A stretch of DNA of 64,000 nt from Saccoglossus kowalevskii (taxonomy: Eukaryota > Hemichordata > Enteropneusta > Harrimaniidae). The notes beneath the pieces are model-generated. The model did no database searches, was not told the DNA's origin, and worked only from the letters and a program-made list of their open reading frames with translations. Position 1 is the stretch's first letter; every line of letters starts with the position of its first letter. A program made the translations under genes and the position numbers. Below are positions 29,681-42,502 of this stretch, in pieces. Location of the stretch: the NCBI RefSeq assembly GCF_000003605.2, contig NW_003125956.1, positions 7,867-71,866 on the forward strand, in the 5' to 3' direction.

Positions 29681-30292
29681 GTATACTTGGGTTTATTAAT
29701 AGGCATACACTGACCAACACTAGTTCTTATTAATAGGCATACACTGACAAATACTAGTGTCTATTAATAGGCAGACACTGACCTATACTAGGGTTTATTA
29801 ATAGGCACAAACTGACCAACACTAGGGTTTATTAATAGGCATACACTGACCAACACTAGCGTTTATTAATAGGCATACACTGACCAACACTAGCGTTTAT
29901 TAATAGGCATAAACTGACCAACACTAGTGTCTATTAATAGGCATACACTGACCAACACTAGGGTTTATTAATAGGCATACACTGATGTATACTTGGGTTT
30001 ATTAATAGGCATACACTGACCAACACTAGTTCTTATTAATAGGCATACACTGACAAACACTAGTGTCTATTAATAGGCAGACACTGACCTATACTAGGGT
30101 TTATTAATAGGCACAAACTGACCAACACTAGGGTTTATTAATAGGCATACACTGACCAACACTAGCGTTTATTAATAGGCATACACTGACCAACACTAGC
30201 GTTTATTAATAGGCATAAACTGACCAACACTAGTGTCTATTAATAGGCATACACTGACCAACACTAGGGTTTATTAATAGGCATACACTGAC
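29681..30292. repeat. 306-bp (nine-monomer) tandem duplication, locus 2
   Basis: Class I tracers lie at 29681 and 29987, exactly nine monomers apart. Here both copies are essentially complete: TTGGG, TAGTTCTTATT, GACAAA, TAGTGTCTATT, GACCTATAC, GCACAAACTG, two TAGCGTTTATT copies, GCATAAACTG, TAGTGTCTATT and an ordinary copy. One difference is ACAAATACTAG in the first against ACAAACACTAG in the second. After the second copy the sequence continues into TAGGGTTAATT. Confidence 0.9.
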
Positions 30293-31108
30293 CAACACTA
30301 GGGTTAATTAATAGGCATACACTGACCAACACTAGGGTTTATTAATAGGCATACACTGACCAACACTAGTGTCTATCAATAGGCATACACTGACCAACAC
30401 TAGTGTTCATTAATAGGCATACACTGACCAACACTAGGGTTTATTAATAGGCATACACTGACCAACACTAGGGTTTATTAATAGGCATACAGTGACCAAC
30501 AATAGGGTTTATTAATAGGCACAAACTGACCAACACTAGGGTTTATTAATAGGCATACACTGACCAACACTAGGGTTTTTTAATAGGCATACACTGACCA
30601 ACACTAGGGTTTATTAATAGGCAGACACTGACCAACACTAGTGTCTATTAATAGGGAGACACTGACCAACACTAGGGTTTATTAATAGGCATACACTGAC
30701 CAACACTAGGGTTTATTAATAGGCAGACACTGACCTATACTAGGGTTTATTAATAGACAGACACTGACCAACACTAGGGTTTATTAATAGGCATACATTG
30801 ACCAACACTAGGGTTTATTAATAGGCATACACTGATCAACACTAGGGTCTATTAATAGGCAGACACTGACCAACACTAGGGTTTATTAATAGGCATACAC
30901 TGACTAACACTAGGGTTTATTAATAGGCATACACTGACCTACACTAGAGTTTATTAATAGGCATACACTGACCAACACTAGAGTTTATTAATAGGCATAT
31001 ACTGACCAACACAAGGGTTTATTAATAGGCAGACACTGACCTATATTAGGGTTTACTAATAGGCATACACTGACCAACACTAGGGTTTATTAATAGGCAG
31101 ACACTGAT

Positions 31109-31600
31109 GTATACTTGGGTTTATTAATAGGCATACATTGACCAACACTAGTTTTTATTAATAGGCATACACTGACCAACACTAGGGTTTATTAATAGGC
31201 AGACACTGACCAACACGAGGGTTTATTAATAGACATACACTGACCAACACTAGTTTTTATTAATAGGCATACACTGACCAACACTAGTGTCTTTTAATAG
31301 GCAGACACTGACCTATACTAGGGTTTATTAATAGGCACAAACTGACCAACACTAGGGTTTATTAATAGGCATACACTGACCGAAACTAGGGTTAATTAAT
31401 AGGCATACACTGACCAACACTAGGGTTTATTAATAGGCATACACTGACCAACACTAGTGTGTATTAATATGCATACACTGACCAACACTAGTGTTTATTA
31501 ATAGGCATACACTGACCAACACTAGGGTTTATTAATAGGCATACACTGACCAACCCTAGGGGTTTATTAATAGCCATACACTGACCAACACTAGGGTTTA
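31109..31600. repeat. Class H module, AACCC form
   Basis: It has the same order as other class H modules, but the usual AACGCTAG reads AACCCTAGGGG with one extra G. The related AACCCTAG form is also at about 46541 and 48441, marking a sub-lineage. The tracer follows the class I tracer at 29987 by 1,122 bp (33 monomers). Confidence 0.8.
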
Positions 31601-32469
31601 TTAATAGGCAGACACTGACAAACACTAGGGTTTATTAATAGGCACACACTGACCTATACTAGGGTTTATTAATAGACAGACACTGACCAACACTAGGGTT
31701 TATTAATAGGCATACATTGGCCAACACTAGAGTTTATTAATAGGCATACACTGACCAACACTAGGGTCTATTAATTGGCAGACACTGACCAACACTAGGG
31801 TTTATTAATAGGCATACACTGACCAACACTAGGGTGTATTAATTGGCATACACTGACCTACACTAGGGTTTATTAATAGGCATACACTGACCAACACTAG
31901 GGTTTATTAATAGGCATACACTGACCAACACTAGGGTTTATTAATAGGCAGACACTGACCTATACTAGGGTTTATTAATAGGCATACACTGACCAACACT
32001 AGGCTTTATTAATAGGCATACACTGACCAACACTAGGGTTAATTAATAGGCATACACTGACCAACACTAGGGTTTATTAATAGGCACACACTGACCAACA
32101 CTAGGGTTTATTAATAGTCATACACTGACCAACACTAGGGTTTATTAATAGGCATACCCTGACCAACACTAGGGTTTATTAATAGGCAGACACTGACCAA
32201 CACTAGTGTCTATTAATAGGCAGACACTGACCAACACTAGGGTTTATTAATAGGCACACACTGACCAACACTAGGGTTTATTAATAGGCATACACTGACC
32301 AACACTAGTGTCTATTAATAGGCAGACACTGACCAACACTAGGGTTTATTAATAGGCATGCACTGACCAACACTAGTTTTTATTAATAGGCATACACTGA
32401 CCAACACTAGGGTTTATTAATAGGCAGACACTGACCTATACTAGGGTTTATTAATAGGCAGACACTGAC

Positions 32470-32945
32470 CTATACTAGGGTTTAATAGGCAGACACTGAC
32501 CAACACTATGCTTTATTAATAAGCAGACACTGACCTATACTAGGGTTTATTAATAGGCATACACTGACCAACACTAGGGTTAATTAATAAGCAGACACTG
32601 ACCTATACTAGGGTTTATTAATAGGCATACACTGACCAACACTAGTGTCTATTAATAGGCATACACTGACCAAACACTAGGGTTTATAATAGGGCATACA
32701 CTGACCAACACTAGGGTTAAATTAATAGGCATACACTGACCAACACTAGGGTTTATTAATAGGCATACACTGACCAAACACTAGTGTCTATCAAATAGGC
32801 ATACAACTGAACCAACACTAGTGTTCATTAATAGGCATACACTGACCAACACTAGGCTTTATTAATAGGCATACACTGACCAACACTAGGGTTTATTAAT
32901 AGGCATACACTGACCAACACTAGGGTTTATTAAATAGGCACACAC
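32470..32945. repeat. Insertion-rich degenerate patch
   Basis: One monomer near 32484 lacks three bases (TAGGGTTTAATAGG). Several units then gain single bases, mostly A: GACCAAACAC, TAATAGGGCATAC, TAGGGTTAAATT, TATCAAATAGG, CATACAACTGAACC and TTAAATAGG. Extra A next to existing A runs is typical of uncorrected long-read consensus, though real slippage cannot be ruled out. Confidence 0.8.
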
Positions 32946-33459
32946 TGACCATCACTAGGGTTTATTAATAGGCATACACTGACCAACACTAGGGTTTATT
33001 AATAGGCATACACTGACCAACACTAGTGTGTATTAATATGCATACACTGACCAACACTAGTGTTTATTAATAGGCATACACTGACCAACACTAGGGATAT
33101 TTAATAGGCATACACTGACCAACACTAGGGTTTATTAATAGGCACACACTGACCATCACTAGGGTTTATTAATAGGCATACACTGACCAACACTAGGGTT
33201 TATTAATAGGCATACACTGACCAACACTAGTGTGTATTAATATGCATACACTGACCAACACTAGTGTTTATTAATAGGCATACACTGAAAAACACTAGGG
33301 TTTATTAATAGGCATACACTGACAAACACTAGTGTCTATTAATAGGCAGACACTGACCTATACTAGGGTTTATTAATAGGCAGACACTGACCTATATTAG
33401 GGTTTACTAATAGGCATACACTGACCAACACTAGGGTTTATTAATAGGCAGACACTGAT

Positions 33460-33945
33460 GTATACTTGGGTTTATTAATAGGCATACATTGACCAACACT
33501 AGTTTTTATTAATAGGCATACACTGACCAACACTAGGGTTTATTAATAGGCAGACACTGACCAACACGAGGGTTTATTAATAGACATACACTGACCAACA
33601 CTAGTTTTTATTAATAGGCATACACTGACCAACACTAGTGTCTTTTAATAGGCAGACACTGACCTATACTAGGGTTTATTAATAGGCACAAACTGACCAA
33701 CACTAGGGTTTATTAATAGGCATACACTGACCGAAACTAGGGTTAATTAATAGGCATACACTGACCAACACTAGGGTTTATTAATAGGCATACACTGACC
33801 AACACTAGTGTGTATTAATATGCATACACTGACCAACACTAGTGTTTATTAATAGGCATACACTGACCAACACTAGGGTTTATTAATAGGCATACACTGA
33901 CCAACGCTAGGGTTTATTAATAGCCATACACTGACCAACACTAGG
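33460..33945. repeat. Class H module
   Basis: It has the full class H order from tracer to AACGCTAG and TAGCCATAC in the 446-bp form. It is followed by GCATACCCTG and then, from about 34100, an indel-rich patch. Confidence 0.8.
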
Positions 33946-34099
33946 GTTTATTAATAGGCACACACTGACCAACACTAGGGTTTATTAATAGGCATACCCT
34001 GACCAACACTAGGGTTTATTAATAGGCATACACTGACCAACACTAGGGTTTATTAATAGGCAGACACTGACCAACACTAGTGTCTATTAATAGGCAGAC

Positions 34100-34260
34100 A
34101 CTGACCAAACACTAGGGTTTATTAATAGGCATACACTGACAAAACACTAGGGTTTTATTAATAGGCACACACTGACCTATACTAGGGTTTATTTAATAGA
34201 CAGACACTGACCAACACTAGGGTTTATTTAATTGGCATACACTGACCAAACACTAGCGTT
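34100..34260. repeat. Insertion-rich degenerate patch
   Basis: Six single-base gains are seen in five monomers: GACCAAACAC twice, GACAAAACAC, TAGGGTTTTATT, and TTTATTTAAT twice. With three losses near 35450-35530, a 2-bp gain near 37245 (ACTATGTGG) and one 24-bp monomer, they explain exactly the 4,925-bp tracer interval 33460-38385. Confidence 0.85.
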
Positions 34261-35439
34261 TATTAATAGGCATACACTGACCAACACTAGCGTTTATTAA
34301 TAGGCATACACTGACCTACACTAGGGTTTATTAATAGGCATACACTGACCAACACTAGGCATTATTAATAGGCATACACTGACCTTCACTAGGGTTTATT
34401 AATAGGCAGACACTAACCTATACTAGGGTTTATTAATAGGCATACACTGACCAACACTAGGGTTTATTAATAGGCAGACACTGACCTATACTAGGGATTA
34501 TTAATAGGCATACACTGACCAACACTAGTTTTTCTTAATAGGCAGACACTGACCAACACTAGGGTATATTAATAGGCAGACACTGACCAACACTAGGGTT
34601 TATTAATAGACATGCACTGACCAACACTAGTTTTTATTAATAGGCATACACTGACCAACACTAGTGTCTATCAATAGGCAGACACTGACCTATACTAGGG
34701 TTTATTAATAGGCACAAACTGACCAACACTAGGGTTTATTAATAGGCACACACTGACCAACACTAGGGTTTATTAATAGGCATACACTGACCAACAATAG
34801 GGTTTATTAATAGGCATACACTGACCAACGCTAGGGTTTATTAATAGCCATACACTGACCAACACTAGGGTTTATTAATAGGCACACACTGACCAATACT
34901 AGGGTTTATTAATAGGCATACACTGACCAACACTAGGGTTTATTAATAGGCATACACTGACCAACACTAGGGTTTATTAATAGGCAGACACTGACCAACA
35001 CTAGTGTCTATTAATAGGCAGACACTGACCAACACTAGGGTTTATTAATAGGCATACACTGACAAACACTAGTGTCTTTTAATAGGCAGACACTGACCTA
35101 TACTAGGGTTTATTAATAGGCACACACTGACCAACACTAGGGTTTATTAATAGGCACACACTGACCAACACTAGGGTTTATTAATAGGCATACACTGACC
35201 AACAATAGGGTTTATTAATAGGCATACACTGACCAACGCTAGGGTTTATTAATAGCCATACACTGACCAACACTAGGGTTTATTAATAGGCACACACTGA
35301 CCAACACCAGGGTTTATTAATAGGCATACACTGACCAACACTAGGGTTTATTAATAGGCATACACTGACCAACACTAGGGTTTATTAATAGGCAGACACT
35401 GACCACCACTAGTGTCTATTAATAGGCAGACACTGACCA

Positions 35440-35535
35440 ACACTAGGGTTTATTATAGGCATACACTGACAACACTAGGGTTTATTAATAGGCATACACT
35501 GACCTATACTAGGGTTTATTATAGGCATACACTGA
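35440..35535. repeat. Deletion patch (single-base losses)
   Basis: Three single-base losses occur in three monomers: TTTATTATAGG twice and GACAACAC. Otherwise this is ordinary array. Confidence 0.8.
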
Positions 35536-36562
35536 CCAACACTAGGGTTTATTAATAGGCATACACTGACCAACACTAGTGTGTATTAATAGGCATACAC
35601 TGACCAACACTAGTGTTTATTAATAGGCATACACTGACCAACACTAGGGTTTATTAATAGGCATACACTGACCAACACTAGGGTTTATTAATAGGCATAC
35701 ACTGACCAACACTAGGGTTTATTAATAGGCACACACTGACCAACACTAGGGTTTATTAATAGGCATACACTGACCAACACTAGGGTTTATTAATAGGCAT
35801 ACACTGACCAACACTAGGGTTTATTAATAGGCAGACACTGACCAACACTAGTGTTTATTAATAGGCAGACACTGACCAACACTAGGGTTTATTAATAGGC
35901 ATACACTGACAAACACTAGGGTTTATTAATAGGCACACACTGACCTATACTAGGGTTTATTAATAGACAGACACTGACCAACACTAGGGTTTATTAATAG
36001 GCATACATTGGCCAACACTAGAGTTTATTAATAGGCATACACTGACCAACACTAGGGTCTATTAATTGGCAGACACTGACCAACACTAGGGTTTATTAAT
36101 AGGCATACACTGACCAACACTAGGGTTTATTAATAGGCACACACTGACCAACACTAGGGTTTGTTAATAGGCACACACTGACCAACACTAGGGTGTATTA
36201 ATAGGCATACACTGACCAACACTAGGGTTTATTAATAGGCAGACACTGACCTATACTAGGGTTTATTAATAGACAGACACTGACCAACACTAGGGTTTAT
36301 TAATAGGCATACATTGACCAACACTAGGGTTTATTAATAGGCATACACTGATCAACACTAGGGTCTATTAATAGGCAGACACTGACCAACACTAGGGTTT
36401 ATTAATAGGCATACACTGACCAACACTAGGGTTTATTAATAGGCATACACTGACCTACACTAGGGTTTATTAATAGGCATACACTGACCAACACTAGGGT
36501 TTATTAATAGGCATACACTGACCAACACTAGGGTTTATTAATAGGCATACACTGACCTATAC

Positions 36563-36970
36563 TAGGGTTTATTAATAGGCATACACTGACCAACACTAGG
36601 GTTTATTAATAGGCATACACTGACCAACACTAGGGTTTATTAATAGGCATACACTGACCAACACTAGGGTTTATTAATAGGCATACACTGACCAACACTA
36701 GGGTTTATTAATAGGCATACACTGACCAACACTAGGGTTTATTAATAGGCATACACTGACCAACACTAGGGTTTATTAATAGGCATACACTGACCAACAC
36801 TAGGGTTTATTAATAGGCATACACTGACCAACACTAGGGTTTATTAATAGGCATACACTGACCAACACTAGGGTTTATTAATAGGCATACACTGACCAAC
36901 ACTAGGGTTTATTAATAGGCATACACTGACCAACACTAGGGTTTATTAATAGGCATACACTGACCAACAC
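36563..36970. repeat. Homogenised run of 12 identical consensus monomers
   Basis: Twelve successive 34-bp units are letter-for-letter the consensus, with no variant at any position; the next unit at 36971 has G at base 20. This is the longest pure run I found. Others, such as 26263-26432 (five) and 40391-40526 (four), are much shorter. Unequal exchange or replication slippage of a single monomer is the likely cause, and recent, since neighbours differ at several sites. Confidence 0.9.
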
Positions 36971-37822
36971 TAGGGTTTATTAATAGGCAGACACTGACCA
37001 ACACTAGTGTTTATTAATAGGCAGACACTGACCAACACTAGGGTTTATTAATAGGCATACACTGACAAACACTAGGGTTTATTAATAGGCACACACTGAC
37101 CTATACTAGGGTTTATTAATAGACAGACACTGACCAACACTAGGGTTTATTAATTGGCATACACTGACCAACACTAGCGTTTATTAATAGGCATACACTG
37201 ACCAACACTAGCGTTTATTAATAGGCATACACTGACCTACACTATGTGGTTTATTAATAGGCATACACTGACCAACACTAGGCATTATTAATAGGCATAC
37301 ACTGACCTTCACTAGAGTTTATTAATAGGCAGACACTAACCTATACTAGGGTTTATTAATAGGCATACACTGACCAACACTAGGGTTTATTAATAGGCAG
37401 ACACTGACCTATACTAGGGATTATTAATAGGCATACACTGACCAACACTAGTTTTTCTTAATAGGCATACACTGACCAACACTAGGGTATATTAATAGGC
37501 AGACACTGACCAACACTAGGGTTTATTAATAGACATACACTGACCAACACTAGTTTTTATTAATAGGCATACACTGACCAACACTAGTGTCTATCAATAG
37601 GCAGACACTGACCTATACTAGGGTTTATTAATAGGCACAAACTGACCAACACTAGGGTTTATTAATAGGCAGACACTGACCAACACTAGGGTTTATTAAT
37701 AGGCATACACTGACCAACACTAGGGTTTATTTATAGGCATACACTGACAAACACTAGGGTTTATTAATAGACAGACACTGATCAACACTAGGGTTTATTA
37801 ATAGACATAGACTTACCAACAC

Positions 37823-37846
37823 TAGGGTTTATTAATATGCATACAC
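37823..37846. repeat. 24-bp short monomer, copy 5
   Basis: It has the same collapse and the ACTTACCAAC neighbour shared with copy 4. It lies at the start of the segment matched to 8040-8900. Confidence 0.95.
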
Positions 37847-38802
37847 TAGTTTCTATTAATAGGCAGACACTGACCAACACTAGGGTTTATTAATAGGCAC
37901 ACACTGACCAACACTAGGGTTTGTTAATAGGCACACACTGACCAACACTAGGGTTTATTAATAGGCATACACTGACCAACACTAGGGTTTATTAATAGGC
38001 AGACACTGACCTATACTAGGGTTTATTAATAGACAGACACTGACCAACACTAGGGTTTATTAATAGGCATACATTGACCAACACTAGGGTTTATTAATAG
38101 GCATACACTGATCAACACTAGGGTCTATTAATAGGCAGACACTGACCAACACTAGGGTTTATTAATAGGCATACACTGACCAATACTAGGGTTTATTAAT
38201 AGGCATACACTGACCTACACTAGAGTTTATTAATAGGCATACACTGACCAACACTAGGGTTTATTAATAGGCATACACTGACCAACACTAGGGTTTATTA
38301 ATAGGCAGACACTGACCTATACTAGGGTTTATTAATAGGCATACACTGACCAACACTAGGGTTTATTAATAGGCAGACACTGATGTATACTTGGGTTTAT
38401 TAATAGGCATACACTGACCAACACTAGTTTTTATTAATAGGCATACACTGACCAACACTAGGGTTTATTAATAGGCAGACACTGACCAACACTAGGGTTT
38501 ATTAATAGACATACACTGACCAACACTAGTTTTTATTAATAGGCATACACTGACAAACACTAGTGTCTATTAATAGGCAGACACTGACCTACACTAGGGT
38601 TAATTAATAGGCACAAACTGACCAACACTAGGGTTTATTAATAGGCATACACTGACCAATACTAGCGTTTATTAATAGGCATACACTGACCAACACTAGC
38701 GTTTATTAATAGGCATACACTGACCTACACTAGGGTTTATTAATAGGCATACACTGACCAACACTAGGGTTTATTAATAGGCATACACTGACCATCACTA
38801 GG

Positions 38803-39880
38803 GTTTATTAATAGGCAGACACTGACCAACACTAGCGTTTATTAATAAGCAGACACTGAACAACACTATGGTTTATTAATAGACATACACTGACCAACAC
38901 TAGCGTTTATTAATAGGCACACACTGACCAAAACTAGGGTTTATTAATAGGCAGACACTGACCAACACTAGCGTTTATTAATAGGCAGACACTGAGCAAC
39001 ACTAGGGTTTATTAATTGGCAAACACTGACCAACACTAGGGTTTATTAGTAGACACACACTGACCAACACTAAGGTCTATTATTAGGCATACACTGACCA
39101 ACACTAGGGTTTATTAATAGACATACACTGACCAACACTAGGGTTTATTAATAGGCATAAACTGGCCATTACTAGGGTTTATTAATTGGCATACACTGAC
39201 CAACACTAGCGTTTATTAATAGGCATACACTGACCAACACTAGCGTTTATTAATAGGCATACACTGACCTACACTAGGGTTTATTAATTGGCATACACTG
39301 ACCAACACTAGCGTTTATTAATAGGCATACACTGACCAACACTAGCGTTTATTAATAGGCATACACTGACCTACACTAGGGTTTATTAATAGGCATACAC
39401 GGACCAACACTAGGCATTATTAATAGGCATACACTGACCTTCACTAGGGTTTATTAATAGGCAGACACTAACCTATACTAGGGTTTATTAATAGGCATAC
39501 ACTGACCAACACTAGGGTTTATTAATAGGCAGACACTGACCTATACTAGGGATTATTAATAGGCATACACTGACCAACACTAGTTTTTCTTAATATGCAT
39601 ACACTGACCAACACTAGGGTATATTAATAGGCAGACACTGACCAACACTAGGGTTTATTAATAGACATACACTGACCAACACTAGTTTTTATTAATAGGC
39701 ATACACTGACCAACACTAGTGTCTATCAATAGGCAGACACTGACCTATACTAGGGTTTATTAATAGGCACAAACTGACCAACACTAGGGTTTATTAATAG
39801 GCACAAACTGACCAACACTAGGGTTTATTAATAGGCATACACTGACCAACACTAGTGTCAATTAATAGGCTGACCTATAC
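38803..39880. repeat. Large segmental copy, left part, partner of 42503-43576
   Basis: More than 1 kb matches at a constant 3,700-bp offset, including many rare units: CTGAACAACAC, TATGGTTTATT, CTGAGCAAC, TTGGCAAACAC, TTAGTAGACACAC, TAAGGTCTATTATTAGG, ACTGGCCATTAC and ACACGGACC. I noticed one internal difference (TAATATGCAT near 39596 against TAATAGGCAT). The last monomer, 39853-39880, is only 28 bp because AGACAC is missing before TGACCTATAC. Just beyond it the match jumps to another part of the downstream copy. Confidence 0.9.
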
Positions 39881-40440
39881 TAGTTCTTATTAATAGGCAT
39901 ACACTGACAAACACTAGTGTTTATTAATAGGCAGACACTGACCTATACTAGGGTTTATTAATAGGCACAAACTGACCAACACTAGGGTTTATTAATAGGC
40001 ATACACTGACCAACACTAGCGTTTATTAATAGGCACACACTGACCAACACTAGGGTTTATTAATAGGCATACCCTGACCAACACTAGGGTTTATTAATAG
40101 GCATACACTGACCAACACTAGGGTTTATTAATAGGCAGACACTGACCAACACTAGTGTCTATTAATAGGCAGACACTGACCAACACTAGGGTTTATTAAT
40201 AGGCATACACTGACAAACACTAGGGTTTATTAATAGGCACACACTGACCTATACTAGGGTTTATTAATAGACAGACACTGACCAACACTAGGGTTTATTA
40301 ATAGGCATACATTGGCCAACACTAGAGTTTATTAAGAGGCATACACTGACCAACACTAGGGTCTATTAATTGGCAGACACTGACCAACACTAGGGTTTAT
40401 TAATAGGCATACACTGACCAACACTAGGGTTTATTAATAG
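39881..40440. repeat. Large segmental copy, right part, partner of 44913-45472
   Basis: From TAGTTCTTATT on, the order (GACAAACAC, GACCTATAC, GCACAAACTG, TAGCGTTTATT, GGCACACACT, GCATACCCTG, GGCCAAC, TTAATTGGCAG) matches 44913-45472 at a constant 5,032-bp offset; GCATACCCTG is at 40071 and 45103. Differences include TAGTGTTTATT here against TAGTGTCTATT there, and TTAAGAGG near 40333. The jump in offset relative to the left part equals 39 whole monomers after allowing for the 6-bp loss. Confidence 0.88.
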
Positions 40441-40659
40441 GCATACACTGACCAACACTAGGGTTTATTAATAGGCATACACTGACCAACACTAGGGTTT
40501 ATTAATAGGCATACACTGACCAACACTAGGGTTTATTAATAGGCAGACACTGACCAACACTAGGGTTTATTAATAGGCATACACTGACCAACACTAGGGT
40601 TTATTAATAGGCATACACTGACCAACACTAGGGTTTATTAATAGGCATACACTGACCAA

Positions 40660-42500
40660 CACTAGGGTTTATTAATAGACATACACTGACCAACACTAGG
40701 GTTTATTAATAGGCATACACTGACCAACACTAGGGTCTATTAATAGGCAGACACTGACCAACACTAGGGTCTATTAATAGGCAGACACTGACCAACACTA
40801 GCGTTTATTAATAGGCAGACACTGACCAACACTAGGGTTTATTAATAGGCATACACTGACCAACACTAGGGTTTATTAATAGGCATACACTGACCAACAC
40901 TAGAGTTTATTAATAGGCACACACTGACTAACACTAGGGTTTATTAATAGGCAGACACTGACCAACACTAGCGTTTATTAATAGGCAGACACTGACCAAC
41001 ACTAGGGTTTATTAATAGGCAGACACTGACCAACACTAGGGTTTATTAATAGGCACACACTGACCAACACTAGGGTTTATTAATAGGCAGACACTGACCA
41101 ACACTAGTGTCTATTAATAGGCAGACACTGACCAACACTAGGGTTTATTAATAGGCATACACTGACCAACACTAGGGTTTATTTATAGGCAGACACTGAC
41201 CTATACTAGGGTTTATTAATAGGCATATACTGACCAACACTACGGTTTATTAATAGGCATACACTGACCAACACTAGCGTTTATTAATAGACATACACTG
41301 ACCAACACTAGCGTTTATTAATAGGCACACACTGACCAAAACTAGGGTTTATTAATAGGCAGACACTGACCAACACTAGCGTTTATTAATAGGCAGACAC
41401 TGACCAACACTAGCGTTTATTAATAGGCAGACACTGACCAACACTAGCGTTTATTAATAGGCAGACACTGACCAACACTAGGGTTTATTAATAGACATAC
41501 ACTGACCAACACTAACGTTTATTAATAGGCACTCACTGACCAACACTAGGGTCTATTAATAGGCATACACTGACCAACACTAGGGTTTATTAATAGACAT
41601 ACACTGACCAACACTAGGGTTTATTAATAGACATACACTGACCAACACTAGCGTTTATTAATAGGCACACACTGACCAACACTAGCGTTTATTAATAGGC
41701 ACACACTGACCAACACTAGCGTTTATTAATTGGCACACACTGACCAACACTAGCGTTTATTAATAGGCACACACTGACCAACACTAGGGTTTATTAATAG
41801 ACATACACTGACCAACACTAGCGTTTATTAATAGGCACACACTGACCAACACTAGGGTCTATTAATAGGCAGACACTGACCAACACTAGCGTCTATTAAT
41901 AGGCAGACACTGACCAACACTAGCGTTTATTAATAGGCAGACACTGACCAACACTAGCGTTTATTAATAGGCAGACACTGACCAACACTAGGGTTTATTA
42001 ATAGACATACACTGACCAACACTAGCGTTTATTAATAGGCACACACTGACTAACACTAGGGTTTATTATTAGGCAGACACTGACCAACACTAGCGTTTAT
42101 TAATAGGCAGACAATGACCAACACTAGGGTTTATTAATAGGCAGACAATGACCAACACTAGGGTTTATTAATAGGCACACACTGACCAACACTAGGGTTT
42201 ATTAATAGGCAGACACTGACCAACACTAGTGTCTATTAATAGGCAGACACTGACCAACACTAGGGTTTATTAATAGGCATACACTGACCAACACTAGGGT
42301 TTATTTATAGGCAGACACTGACCTATACTAGGGTTTATTAATAGGCATATACTGACCAACACTACGGTTTATTAATAGGCATACACTGACCAACACTAGC
42401 GTTTATTAATAGACATACACTGACCAACACTAGCGTTTATTAATAGGCACAAACTGACCAACACTAGGGTCTATTAATAGGCAGACACTGACCAACACTA
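40660..42500. repeat. Array domain rich in base-4-C and base-20-G/C monomers
   Basis: TAGCGTTTATT units with GGCAGAC or GGCACAC and TAGACATAC copies dominate here, as at 1-960. Inside it, 41100-41330 and 42222-42450 repeat one another at 1,122 bp (33 monomers), sharing TTTATTTATAGG, GACCTATAC, GCATATACTG and CACTACGG. Class H, I and J tracers are absent from this domain. Confidence 0.8.
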
Positions 42501-42502
42501 GC

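Noticed and set aside
36547-36562. TGACCT words (GACCTATAC, GACCTACAC units) as nuclear-receptor half-sites
   Set aside because: They match AGGTCA on the minus strand, but they are minority satellite variants one or two changes from consensus, with no paired half-site arrangement seen.
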